Positions 18,251-26,405 of a DNA stretch of 64,000 bases are shown one piece after another; position 1 is the first letter of the stretch, and each line of letters opens with the position of its first letter. The notes beneath the pieces are model-generated. The model was given only the letters and a program-made list of their open reading frames with translations. It was not told where the DNA came from and searched no databases. This DNA is from Microbacterium thalassium. Its GTDB lineage: Bacteria; Actinomycetota; Actinomycetes; Actinomycetales; Microbacteriaceae. Where the stretch lies: assembly GCF_014208045.1 (NCBI RefSeq), contig NZ_JACHML010000001.1, positions 2,294,001-2,358,000 on the forward strand, given 5' to 3'. Position numbers and translations under genes: made by a program.

Positions 18251-20736
18251 GCGAGCCCGGCCCGGGCGAGCGCTACGCGCGGGCCCGGGCGCGCGCCGCC
18301 GGCGACCGGGAGCACCCGGTGACGGCGGACTTCGCACGGTCCCAGCGGTTCGAGCTGGACGAGTTCCAGATCGCCGGATGCCGCGCGCTCGAGTCCGGAC
18401 ACAGCGTGCTCGTCGCCGCGCCCACGGGAGCCGGCAAGACGATCGTGGGCGAGTTCGCGATCCACCTGGCCATGCTCGAGCCGGGCGACAAGGCGTTCTA
18501 CACGACGCCGATGAAGGCGCTGTCGAATCAGAAGTTCCGCGAGCTCCAGGCCGTCTACGGCGCCGACCAGGTGGGCCTGCTCACCGGCGACACCAACATC
18601 AACGGGTCGGCCCGCATCGTCGTGATGACCACCGAGGTGCTGCGGAACATGCTGTACGCCGACTCGCCGGCGCTGCGGGGGCTGCGGTACGTCGTGATGG
18701 ACGAGGTCCACTATCTCGCCGACCGCTTCCGCGGCGCGGTGTGGGAAGAGGTCATCATCCACCTGCCCCGCTCGGTTCGGCTGATCGCGCTGTCGGCGAC
18801 CGTCTCCAACGCGGAGGAGTTCGGCGACTGGCTCGACACCGTCCGCGGCGACACCGAGGTGATCGTCTCCGAGGTCCGTCCCGTCCCGCTCGAACAGCAC
18901 GTGCTGGTGCGCGACGATCTGCTGCCGCTCTTCGACGACCGTGCGGGGGTGGCGACCGCGCAGGTCAACCAGGAGCTCATGCGCATCCGCTCCTTCAAGG
19001 GGGCGAACTTCGAGCGGAACCGCAGCACGCAGGCCGCCCGCAGCAGCGGTCACCGCGACGGGTACGGCTCGCGCCGCCCCGGCCGCGGCGGTCGTCGCCC
19101 CGTGCGCGCCGCGAACGTCAGCCGAATCGAGCGGATGGACCGCCCCGACGTCATCCAGCTGCTCGGGCGGTCGAACCTGCTTCCGGCGATCTTCTTCATC
19201 TTCAGCCGTGCCGGGTGCGACGCAGCCGTGCAGCAGGTGCGGCGCAGCGGCGTGCGGCTGACGTCGCCCGAGGAGCGCCGCGAGATCCGCGAGACCGCCG
19301 AGGTGCGGATGCGGACGCTGCCGGACGAGGATCTCGCCGTCCTGGGGTACTGGGAGTGGCTCGACAACCTCGAGCGCGGCGTCGCCGCCCACCACGCGGG
19401 GCTTCTGCCGGCGTTCAAGGAGGTGGTCGAGGAGCTGTTCCAGCGCAAGCTCCTCAAGGCGGTCTTCGCCACCGAGACGCTCGCCCTCGGCATCAACATG
19501 CCCGCGCGCACGGTCGTGCTCGAGAAGCTCGAGAAGTTCAACGGCGAGGCGCGCGTCGCGATCACGTCGGGAGAGTACACGCAGCTGACCGGCCGGGCCG
19601 GGCGCCGCGGCATCGATGTCGAGGGCCATGCCGTCATCCAGTGGACCGAGGGCCTCGACCCGCAGGCGGTGGCGGCGCTCGCATCGCGGAGAACCTATCC
19701 GCTGAACTCCAGCTTCCGCCCGACGTACAACATGGCGGTCAACCTCATCGACCGGTTCGGGCGGGAGCGAGCCCGCGAGGTGCTGGAGTCGTCCTTCGCG
19801 CAGTTCCAGGCCGACCGATCGGTCGTCGGTCTCGCGCGCGAGGTGAAGGAGAAGGAGGAGTCGCTCGCCGGGTACCAGGAGGCGATGTCGTGCGACCGCG
19901 GCGACTTCGTCGCGTACGCCTCGATCCGCCGGGAACTGAGTGATCTGGAGAAGATCAACCGCAAGGATGCGAGCGCGTCGCGCGCCACGCGCGAGAAGCG
20001 GCAGCAGCAGATCGCGAGCCTGCGCAAGCGCATGCAGCGGCATCCGTCCCACCAGTGTCCCGATCGCGAGAATCACGCCCGGTGGGCCGAGCGCTACTGG
20101 CGCCTGCGCCGAGACGTCGAGCGCACGCGTCGGCAGATCCAGAACCGCACCGGCACCGTCGCCCGGGTCTTCGACCGCGTGGTCGACGTGCTCACCGAAG
20201 TGGACTACGTGCGCGTGGACGAGGATGGCCGGACGATCCTCACCGACGCCGGCCGCACCATGCGCCGCATCTACGGCGAGCGCGATCTGCTCGTCGCGGA
20301 GTGCCTGCGGCAGGGGCTGTGGCGGACGCTGGACGCCCCGTCGCTCGCGGCTTTGGCGTGCTGCCTCGTCTACGAGCCGCGCCGCGACGAGGCGGGGGAG
20401 CGGGCGCTCCCGCGCGGGGCGTTCCGCATCGCGCTGACGGCGACGCAGGACCAGTGGCAGCGCCTCGACGACCTCGAGCGCGACCACCATCTGCCCGGCT
20501 CCGAGCCGGTCGCGGCCGGCCTCGCCCAGGCGATGCACTCGTGGGCGCGCGGCGCGGCGCTGGACCGCGTCCTCATCGAGGCCGACATGGCCGCCGGCGA
20601 CTTCGTGCGCTGGGCGAAGCAGACCATCGACCTGCTCGACCAGCTCTCGCTCGTCGCGGCGCCCGAGGTCGCCACGACGGCGCGACAGGCGCTCGACCAG
20701 GTGCGCCGCGGCATCGTCGCGTACACGTCGGTGTAG
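18247..20736 (+). CDS. helY: Ski2-like ATP-dependent RNA helicase HelY
   Basis: 829-residue superfamily 2 helicase of the Ski2/Mtr4 type. Walker A is APTGAGKTIVGEF, Walker B is DEVH in VVMDEVHYLADRFRG, motif III is LSATVSNAEE, and the second lobe has ALGINMPARTVV and the QLTGRAGRRGID motif. A basic Arg/Gly-rich insertion (about residues 255-290) lies between the lobes. The C-terminal third resembles the winged-helix and helical-bundle region of the family. It sits after tatC in many actinobacteria, and its cellular role is probably RNA processing or decay. Confidence 0.94.
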   Translation: MSEPGPGERYARARARAAGDREHPVTADFARSQRFELDEFQIAGCRALESGHSVLVAAPTGAGKTIVGEFAIHLAMLEPGDKAFYTTPMKALSNQKFRELQAVYGADQVGLLTGDTNINGSARIVVMTTEVLRNMLYADSPALRGLRYVVMDEVHYLADRFRGAVWEEVIIHLPRSVRLIALSATVSNAEEFGDWLDTVRGDTEVIVSEVRPVPLEQHVLVRDDLLPLFDDRAGVATAQVNQELMRIRSFKGANFERNRSTQAARSSGHRDGYGSRRPGRGGRRPVRAANVSRIERMDRPDVIQLLGRSNLLPAIFFIFSRAGCDAAVQQVRRSGVRLTSPEERREIRETAEVRMRTLPDEDLAVLGYWEWLDNLERGVAAHHAGLLPAFKEVVEELFQRKLLKAVFATETLALGINMPARTVVLEKLEKFNGEARVAITSGEYTQLTGRAGRRGIDVEGHAVIQWTEGLDPQAVAALASRRTYPLNSSFRPTYNMAVNLIDRFGRERAREVLESSFAQFQADRSVVGLAREVKEKEESLAGYQEAMSCDRGDFVAYASIRRELSDLEKINRKDASASRATREKRQQQIASLRKRMQRHPSHQCPDRENHARWAERYWRLRRDVERTRRQIQNRTGTVARVFDRVVDVLTEVDYVRVDEDGRTILTDAGRTMRRIYGERDLLVAECLRQGLWRTLDAPSLAALACCLVYEPRRDEAGERALPRGAFRIALTATQDQWQRLDDLERDHHLPGSEPVAAGLAQAMHSWARGAALDRVLIEADMAAGDFVRWAKQTIDLLDQLSLVAAPEVATTARQALDQVRRGIVAYTSV

Positions 20737-20764
20737 TGGCGTCCTCGACCGGCGCGCGGGCACG

Positions 20765-20770
20765 TAGGCT
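20765..20770 (+). promoter_or_regulatory. -10 hexamer of a leaderless promoter
   Basis: TAGGCT, seven bases, then the ATG of lnt at 20778. Confidence 0.5.
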
Positions 20771-20777
20771 CGAACGC

Positions 20778-22352
20778 ATGCCTGCTCCGTCCCACCCGCG
20801 ACCGGTGCTGCCGCTGTGGGCCGCGCTCATCGCGTCGGTGGTCGGCGGCATCGCGCTGGACCTGTCGTTCCCTGATGTCGGATGGTGGCCGTTCGCGCTC
20901 GTCGGCGTCGGCCTGTCGCTGGTCGGGCTCATCGGGCGCGGTCTGTGGTCCTCGGTCCTCGTGGGCTTCGTCTTCGGCGCGACCTTCTACTTCACCCACA
21001 TCGTGTGGATCACCCGCTACCTGGGGATGATCCCGTGGTTCGCGCTCGCGGGCATCGAGACGGTGTTCCTGGCGGCGGGGTCGATCCTCATCACGCTCGC
21101 GTACCGGTGGATGCCGCGCGTGCTCACGTCGCTGTGGGCGCGGCTCATCCTGCTGCCGGCGCTCGTGGCGGGGCTGTGGACGGCGCGCGAGCAATTCATG
21201 GGCTCGTGGCCGTACACCGGCTTCCCGTGGGGCCGGATCGGCATGAGCCAGTCCGAGAGCCCCCTCGCGCACCTGGCCTCGTGGGTGGGCGTATCGGGGC
21301 TGACGTTCCTGATGGTGTTCTTCACGGCGGCCGTCATCGAGTGGATCCGCGTCGGCCGCCTCCGCGACATCCGGACCGCGCTGCCCGCGGCGGGCCTGGC
21401 CGTCGTGCTCCTGGCCGTGCCGGCGTTCCCCACGACGCCCGCGGGGACCCTGCGGGTCGGTGCGGTGCAGGGGAACGGCCCCAGCGGCTACTTCGACGAG
21501 CGCTCCCGCAACGCGGTGCTCGACGCGCAGCTCGAGGCGACGGTGCCGCTCATCGGCGAGGACGTCGACGTGCTGCTGTGGCCCGAGGGCGGCATCGACT
21601 CGGATCCGCTCGCGAACGACACGACCGGATCCGTGCTCGACGCCGTGTCGGAGCGGCTCGACGCGCCGCTCGTCGTCAACGCGGCCACGACGCGCGGCGA
21701 CGACACCTTCAACACCTCGATCCTGTGGGTCGCGGGGGAGGGCGCCGTGGCGATCCACGACAAGCGCAACCCGGTCCCGATGGGGGAGTACGTTCCCGAC
21801 CGCTGGTTCTACGAGATGCTCGTGCCCGACCTCATCGGGCTCATCCAGCGCGAGTACACACCGGGGACGAATCCGCCGTTCTTCGACGTCGACGGGGTCG
21901 GCGTCGGACTCGCGATCTGCTTCGACGTCATCTACGACGCGGTCATCTGGGAGGGCGCGGCCGACGGCGCCGAGGTCTACATGTTCCAGACCAACAACGC
22001 CGACTTCCGCGACACCGACGAGAACCTCCAGCAGCTCGCCTTCGCCCGCATGCGGGCCATCGAGACCGGGCGCTCCGTCGTGAACATCTCCACGGTCGGC
22101 ACGAGCCAGGTGATCGCGCCCGACGGGTCGACGATCGATGCGCTGGATGCCGGCGAGTCCGGTCACATGCTCACGGATGTGCCGCTGCGCACCGGGATGA
22201 CTCCGGCCGTGCTCATCGGCCCCGGTGTGAAGGCCGTCCTCGGGTGGGGGAGCGTGCTGTGGCTCGTCGCGCTGGGCGTCCTGCTGCGATTCCGCCGGTG
22301 GAATGCGAAGACGCCGGCCCCCGAGGGGACCGGCGTCGAGCTGGACGGCTGA
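20778..22352 (+). CDS. lnt: apolipoprotein N-acyltransferase
   Basis: 524-residue membrane enzyme that adds the third acyl chain to the N-terminal Cys of lipoproteins. About six to eight N-terminal membrane spans (residues 8-215) precede a periplasm-side nitrilase domain with a complete catalytic triad: Glu270 (LLWPEGGID), Lys329 (HDKRNPVP) and Cys381 (LAICFDV). One more span lies near the C-terminus (about 478-500). Unlike the mycobacterial Lnt-Ppm1 fusion, there is no mannosyltransferase domain. It ends three bases from the convergent rbpA. The FKBP and other lipoproteins here are possible substrates. Confidence 0.94.
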   Translation: MPAPSHPRPVLPLWAALIASVVGGIALDLSFPDVGWWPFALVGVGLSLVGLIGRGLWSSVLVGFVFGATFYFTHIVWITRYLGMIPWFALAGIETVFLAAGSILITLAYRWMPRVLTSLWARLILLPALVAGLWTAREQFMGSWPYTGFPWGRIGMSQSESPLAHLASWVGVSGLTFLMVFFTAAVIEWIRVGRLRDIRTALPAAGLAVVLLAVPAFPTTPAGTLRVGAVQGNGPSGYFDERSRNAVLDAQLEATVPLIGEDVDVLLWPEGGIDSDPLANDTTGSVLDAVSERLDAPLVVNAATTRGDDTFNTSILWVAGEGAVAIHDKRNPVPMGEYVPDRWFYEMLVPDLIGLIQREYTPGTNPPFFDVDGVGVGLAICFDVIYDAVIWEGAADGAEVYMFQTNNADFRDTDENLQQLAFARMRAIETGRSVVNISTVGTSQVIAPDGSTIDALDAGESGHMLTDVPLRTGMTPAVLIGPGVKAVLGWGSVLWLVALGVLLRFRRWNAKTPAPEGTGVELDG

Positions 22353-22355
22353 GCG

Positions 22356-22739
22356 TCAGGCGCTGATCTTGTCGGCCTCGGTCGCCTTGCCGGCGCCGCG
22401 GCGCTCGCGCAGGAGAGCGAGGCGCTCCTCCAGGAGCTCCTCGAGCTCCGGGATGGTGCGGCGCTCGAGCAGCATGTCCCAGTGGCTGCGGGGCGTCTTG
22501 TCGCCCGAGTGGTCGACCGTGGCGGTCTCATCGCCGATGCGCAGCAGCGCCTCGGCGCCGCACGTGCGGCACTCCCATGCCTCGGGGACCTCTGCGTCTG
22601 CCGCGAAGGTCAGGGTGGTGTCTCGTCCGCAGGACGAGCACGCGTAGATGTGCTGTGCGCGCTCATGGAAAACGACGCCCTCTTCGCTCTGTAGGCTCTG
22701 GGCGCCGAGTCGGATGCCGCGCAGACTGCGGTCTGCCAT
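22356..22739 (-). CDS. rbpA: RNA polymerase-binding protein RbpA
   Basis: 127-residue actinobacterial transcription factor that binds sigma and the RNA polymerase beta' subunit and stabilises open promoter complexes. It has the four-Cys core domain (Cys34, Cys37, Cys57, Cys60), the basic linker and the C-terminal sigma-interaction helix (SHWDMLLERRTIPELEELLEERL). It begins MADRSLRG as usual. GAGAGGA precedes the ATG. Found only in Actinobacteria, it supports the taxonomic assignment. Confidence 0.96.
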   Translation of the reverse strand: MADRSLRGIRLGAQSLQSEEGVVFHERAQHIYACSSCGRDTTLTFAADAEVPEAWECRTCGAEALLRIGDETATVDHSGDKTPRSHWDMLLERRTIPELEELLEERLALLRERRGAGKATEADKISA

Positions 22740-22767
22740 TGTGTGGTCCTCTCGTCGCTGATCAGGT

Positions 22768-22793
22768 ATAACGAATCGACCTGAGCGGATCAT
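22768..22793 (-). promoter_or_regulatory. candidate rbpA promoter, weakly SigR-like
   Basis: On the minus strand GGATG is followed by 18 bases and GTT, the spacing of SigR-type (GGAAT-N18-GTT) promoters, although only three of five -35 bases match. A TATACC hexamer overlapping the GTT could instead serve a housekeeping sigma factor. rbpA is SigR-controlled in Streptomyces (known), which is why this is noted. Confidence 0.25.
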
Positions 22794-22852
22794 CCGAACG
22801 ACACCGTTCAGGGGCGGTTTCACAGCCGATCCCCAGCGGTTCACGCTCGGGC

Positions 22853-22858
22853 GCTAGC
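22853..22858. repeat. IS481 target-site duplication, left copy (GCTAGC)
   Basis: Six-base direct repeat GCTAGC, identical to 23919-23924, flanking the IS element. It matches the NCTAGN target known for IS481. Its CTA supplies the TAG stop codon of the transposase on the minus strand. Confidence 0.85.
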
Positions 22859-23825
22859 TGTACTGACCTCGACCGTTGTTGACTCGGTCGATGGGGATGC
22901 CTCTGATGCCGAGGTGGGTTCTGTCTAGGTTGTAGTAGTCGAGCCAGGCGGGCAAGGCTGCGGTGCGGTCGGCGTTCGAGGTCCAGGGCTGCGAGTACGC
23001 CCATTCGGTCGCGAGGGTGCGGTTCAGGCGCTCCACCTTCCCGTTCGTCCAGGGGCAGTGCGGCTTGATGAACTTCTGTGTGATGCCGTGGGTGTCGATC
23101 ACGGCTCGGAACACGTTCGAGTGCCGGTAGGCGAACGCGTTGTCGCTGATGACCCGTTCGACGCTCACGCCGAGGGTCGCGTAGAACGCGATCGCACGTT
23201 CCAGGAATCCCGCCGCGGTTGCGCCCTTCTCGTCGTCATGAACTTCGGCGTAGGCGACGCGGGAGTGGTCATCGATCGCGGTGTGGACGTAGTCGTAGCC
23301 CAGACCTCGGTGGCGGTTCGGGCGTTCCCCGCGGCCGTGGAGCCGCCATCCGCCGCCCTCAGGGATGCGGCCGAGCTTCTTCACGTCGACGTGGATCAGC
23401 GACCCGGGATGGTCGTGCTCATACCTCTCAGCGGACCGGCGGGTCGCGCGGATGATCGTCCCGGTCACCGGGTCCAGCTCCCGCAGCAACGGGGTTCGGT
23501 GACGGCGCAGCACCCGTCCGACCGTGGAAGCATGCATGCCGAGCCTGCCGGCGATGAACACCGGCCCGCGACGTGTGAGGTGCCGCATGATCCGCACCCG
23601 CGTCTCCGCACACGGAGCAGTCCGGAGCGGATGGGTGTGAGCGATGCTGGAACGGTCGACCAGACCCGTAGGTCCGTACTCCCGGTATCGGCGCCACCAC
23701 CGCCACGCGGTCGTGCGGGAGACACCCATCTCCGCCGCTACGTGCGCGACCGCGCGCCCCGACTGGATGCGCTGAACAAGGATCAACCTGCCGGCAGGCG
23801 CCAGCCGGGCATTACCGTGGGACAC
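22854..23825 (-). CDS. IS481-family transposase
   Basis: 323-residue DDE transposase. An N-terminal helix-turn-helix pair (about residues 13-110, VSRTTAWRWWRRYREYGPTG) precedes an integrase-like RNase H fold with the catalytic Asp in LIHVDVKKLG, the second Asp in VISDNAFAY and the Glu in NGKVERLNRTL. The stop codon TAG is not inside the element: it is made by the CTAG of the target duplication at 22854-22856. An intact frame implies a functional enzyme. Confidence 0.95.
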   Translation of the reverse strand: MSHGNARLAPAGRLILVQRIQSGRAVAHVAAEMGVSRTTAWRWWRRYREYGPTGLVDRSSIAHTHPLRTAPCAETRVRIMRHLTRRGPVFIAGRLGMHASTVGRVLRRHRTPLLRELDPVTGTIIRATRRSAERYEHDHPGSLIHVDVKKLGRIPEGGGWRLHGRGERPNRHRGLGYDYVHTAIDDHSRVAYAEVHDDEKGATAAGFLERAIAFYATLGVSVERVISDNAFAYRHSNVFRAVIDTHGITQKFIKPHCPWTNGKVERLNRTLATEWAYSQPWTSNADRTAALPAWLDYYNLDRTHLGIRGIPIDRVNNGRGQYS

Positions 23826-23918
23826 GAGAGGCCTCCGTGTGAACGAGCAGGGGAACTAGACAGCTCCAACTCGACCCCGGAGGCCTCTCCTACGTCAACA
23901 ACGATCCGGGTCAGTACA
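22859..23918 (-). mobile_element. complete IS481-family insertion sequence, 1060 bp
   Basis: The ends are TGT...ACA with 25-bp terminal inverted repeats (22859-22883 and 23894-23918; 22 of 25 positions match) and a six-base GCTAGC duplication outside. One transposase gene fills the element. Intact ends, an intact reading frame and a perfect duplication suggest a recent insertion. It lies between rbpA and the glycerophosphodiesterase gene and alters neither protein. Confidence 0.92.
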
Positions 23919-23924
23919 GCTAGC
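23919..23924. repeat. IS481 target-site duplication, right copy (GCTAGC)
   Basis: Second copy of GCTAGC. Its CTA (23920-23922) is the natural TAG stop codon of the glycerophosphodiester phosphodiesterase gene, so the insertion duplicated a stop codon. Confidence 0.85.
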
Positions 23925-24738
23925 GGCCGCCGGAATCCGGCCGGCCGACGACGCCGAGCGCCACGTCGGCGCGGTCGGTGACGATGCCGTCGACCCCGCT
24001 GTCGAGCAGGCGCCGCATGTCCTCCGCGGCGTTCACGGTCCACACGTGGACCTCGACCCCGCAGGAGTGCGCGAGGTCGATCAGACGCGGGCTGAGGACG
24101 CGGATGCGGCCCTGACGCTCGGGGATCTGCAGCGCGTCCACACCCGCCAGCACGCGGGACGCCAGCGACCGCGACCGCAGCGTCACCGCGGCCAGGAGGC
24201 GCGTGATCGTGGCGGATCCGGCGGAGGTCGCCGGCCGGGCGCCGCCCACGCGCGCCGCGGCCGCGAGCGCCGCGTGCCGGCGAGCGTCCGAGAAGCTCGT
24301 GAGGAGCACGCGGTCGGCGTGCGCGGCCACGAGGCGGCCGACGCTGTCGGCGGCATCCGGCGCCTTCACATCGAGGTTGAACCGGGACGCGGGGAACGAC
24401 TCCAGCGCCTGGGTGAGCGTGATGAGACCGCCGCGGTCGGCCATGAGCTCGTCCAGTTCGCGTGCCGTGACCTCGGCGACCCTGCGGGGATCGCCGGCGA
24501 CGCGCGCGAGGTCGTCGTCGTGGAACAGCACGACCTCCCCGTCGACGGTCAGGTGGCAGTCCGACTCGATGTATTCGACACCGGCCGCGTGCGCGGCGGC
24601 GACGGCGAGGAAAGAGTTCTCGGCCACGCCGTTCGCGGCGTCCTCGTCCGACACGAAGCCGCGGTGCGCGAGCACACGGGGGTGGTCGCCGCCGAAGTAC
24701 GGATGCCGCTGCGCCCCGCGACCGTCAGCTGCGGGCAT
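23920..24738 (-). CDS. glycerophosphodiester phosphodiesterase
   Basis: TIM-barrel phosphodiesterase of 272 residues that hydrolyses glycerophosphodiesters to glycerol-3-phosphate and an alcohol. The catalytic His pair and metal residues are present: LAHRG, ENSFLA, IESDCHLT and LFHDDDLARV. No signal peptide, so cytoplasmic. The ATG at 24738 overlaps the end of the SPFH gene by 14 bases, which suggests an operon with SPFH and NfeD. Its stop codon lies in the IS481 target duplication, and the protein is unaltered by the insertion. Distal gene of the operon. Confidence 0.9.
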   Translation of the reverse strand: MPAADGRGAQRHPYFGGDHPRVLAHRGFVSDEDAANGVAENSFLAVAAAHAAGVEYIESDCHLTVDGEVVLFHDDDLARVAGDPRRVAEVTARELDELMADRGGLITLTQALESFPASRFNLDVKAPDAADSVGRLVAAHADRVLLTSFSDARRHAALAAAARVGGARPATSAGSATITRLLAAVTLRSRSLASRVLAGVDALQIPERQGRIRVLSPRLIDLAHSCGVEVHVWTVNAAEDMRRLLDSGVDGIVTDRADVALGVVGRPDSGGR

Positions 24739-25789
24739 CGGGCGGCGCCGCGGCCCCGGGGGTCGCGTTGCGGGCCTCGGTCGCGATGTCGTCGGCGGCG
24801 GAGGCCGCCTGCATCGCCGCCGCCACGGCCTCTTCGGCACCCGCGGAGGTGACCGGGGCGGTGCCGCGCTCGGGACGCGGGGCCGTCGGCTTCGCCTGCC
24901 CGGCGAATGCGTCGCCGATGCCCTTGAGCGCCTCGGTGAACTCGCTGGGGATGATCCACATCTTGCTCGACGCGCTCTCGGCGATCTTCGGCAGCGTCTG
25001 CAGGTACTGGTACGCGAGCAGCTTGTCGTCGGGGTCGCCGGCGTGGATGGCGTTGAAGACCATCTGGATCGCCTCGGACTCACCCGCCGCCCGCAGCACC
25101 GCGGCCTGCTTGTCGCCCTCGGCGCGCAGGATCTCGGCCTGGCGACGGCCCTCGGCCTCGAGGATCTGCGACTGCTTCGAGCCCTCGGCGGTGAGGATCG
25201 CGGCGCGCCGGTCGCGTTCGGCGCGCATCTGCTTCTCCATGGAGTCCTGGATCGACAGCGGCGGGTCGATCGCCTTGAGCTCGACGCGAGAGACGCGCAG
25301 GCCCCACTTGCCCGTGGCCTCGTCGAGGACGAGGCGCAGCTGGCCGTTGATGTTGTCGCGGCTCGTGAGGGCCTCTTCGAGGTTCAGGCCGCCGACCACG
25401 TTGCGCAGCGTCGTCGTGGTCAGCTGCTCGACGGCGCTGAGGTAGTTGGCGATCTCGTACGTCGCGGCCCGCGCGTCGGTGACCTGGAAGTAGACGACGG
25501 TGTCGATCGAGACGACGAGGTTGTCCTCGGTGATCACCGGCTGCGGCGGGAACGACACGACCTGCTCGCGCATGTCGACCAGCGGCCGCAGGCGGTCGAT
25601 GAAGGGCACCAGCAGGTTCAGCCCGGGCTTGAGGGTGCGCTGATAGCGCCCCAGCCGCTCGACGACGCCGGCGTAGGCCTGCGGGATGATGCGGATCGAG
25701 CGGAAGATCACCACCACGACGAAGATCGCGATGACGACCAGCAGGATGATGATGAAGATCTGGCCGATGAAGCCTCCGATGTCAACCAT
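24725..25789 (-). CDS. SPFH/Band 7 membrane protein (stomatin/QmcA-like)
   Basis: 354 residues: one N-terminal membrane span (about 8-30), a Band 7 domain (about 30-190, IIPQAYAGVVERLGRYQRTLKPGLNLL), a long coiled coil with the repeated ILTAEGSKQSQILEAEGRRQ pattern (about 195-250), then a conserved helix and an Ala/Pro-rich tail. Such proteins form large membrane-associated assemblies that organise lipid domains and proteases. Its start overlaps the nfeD-like gene by eight bases; the SPFH-NfeD pairing is a known conserved partnership. Confidence 0.93.
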   Translation of the reverse strand: MVDIGGFIGQIFIIILLVVIAIFVVVVIFRSIRIIPQAYAGVVERLGRYQRTLKPGLNLLVPFIDRLRPLVDMREQVVSFPPQPVITEDNLVVSIDTVVYFQVTDARAATYEIANYLSAVEQLTTTTLRNVVGGLNLEEALTSRDNINGQLRLVLDEATGKWGLRVSRVELKAIDPPLSIQDSMEKQMRAERDRRAAILTAEGSKQSQILEAEGRRQAEILRAEGDKQAAVLRAAGESEAIQMVFNAIHAGDPDDKLLAYQYLQTLPKIAESASSKMWIIPSEFTEALKGIGDAFAGQAKPTAPRPERGTAPVTSAGAEEAVAAAMQAASAADDIATEARNATPGAAAPPDARS

Positions 25790-26285
25790 CGTCGTCCGTC
25801 CTTTCGTAGGCGGCGGGGCGGGCGCCCGCCGGCGAGACCTCCACGGTCGCGCCGTGAACGGCCGTCACCACGGCGCGGTCGCCGACGCCGAGCGCGGCAT
25901 CGGGAGTCCCCTGGGCCAGACGTGCGGTCCACGTCTCGCCGTTGTCGAGCTTGACCGAGCCGGCTCCGTCCGAGAACGGTGCGAGCACCTTCGCGCCCAT
26001 GCCGTAGATCGCGTCGACGTTGGTGACCTCGTGCGTCGAGTTGCGCCGCAGCGCGTGCAGCAGCAGGGGCCGGATCGTGAACAGCAGCAGCGCCGACAGC
26101 ACGGCGGCGACGCCGATCTGGAGCCACCACGGGCCCCCCAGGAGATTCACGCCCAGCCCGCCGATGAGGCTGCCCGCCGCGAGCATCAGGAAGGTGAACT
26201 CGAGGGTGACGAGCTCGATGATGACGAAGAGGAACGCCAGGGCGAGCCAGAGGATCCACATCCACTGCGTCAGATCCGGAAGCAT
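25782..26285 (-). CDS. NfeD-family membrane protein
   Basis: 167-residue short NfeD (NfeD1b-type): three to four membrane spans in residues 8-90 (WILWLALAFLFVIIELVTLE) followed by a C-terminal OB-fold domain (about 95-160, NVDAIYGMGAKVLAPFSDGAG). It works with the SPFH protein encoded next to it. First gene of a three-gene operon with SPFH and GDPD. GAAAGGACC precedes the ATG. Confidence 0.9.
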   Translation of the reverse strand: MLPDLTQWMWILWLALAFLFVIIELVTLEFTFLMLAAGSLIGGLGVNLLGGPWWLQIGVAAVLSALLLFTIRPLLLHALRRNSTHEVTNVDAIYGMGAKVLAPFSDGAGSVKLDNGETWTARLAQGTPDAALGVGDRAVVTAVHGATVEVSPAGARPAAYERTDDDG

Positions 26286-26311
26286 CGCGGTCCTTTCGAG
26301 GCCCTTGCGAT

Positions 26312-26354
26312 GACACTACCAACCGCAGGGGCGGCGGGGCCGGTTGATAGTGTC
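26312..26354. promoter_or_regulatory. dyad between divergent nfeD and SDR genes
   Basis: Arms 26312-26325 (GACACTACCAACCG) and 26341-26354 (CGGTTGATAGTGTC) match at 13 of 14 positions around a 15-base centre. Each arm contains an outward-facing TAGTGT hexamer that can act as a -10 box for its own gene. It may be a symmetric divergent promoter or a shared operator. Confidence 0.45.
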
Positions 26355-26405
26355 GTTTCGGCCCGCCGTCGCCGTGCGGGCGCCGCACCGACCCAGGAGC
26401 ACCCC

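Noticed and set aside
17986..20763. 925-codon open frame on the minus strand opposite helY
   Set aside because: Shadow of helY. In this GC-rich sequence antisense frames stay open by codon bias; the translation is Arg/His/Asp-rich with no domain, while helY has all helicase motifs.
23058..23981. 307-codon plus-strand frame inside the IS481 element
   Set aside because: Antisense to the transposase; no start signals and biased composition.
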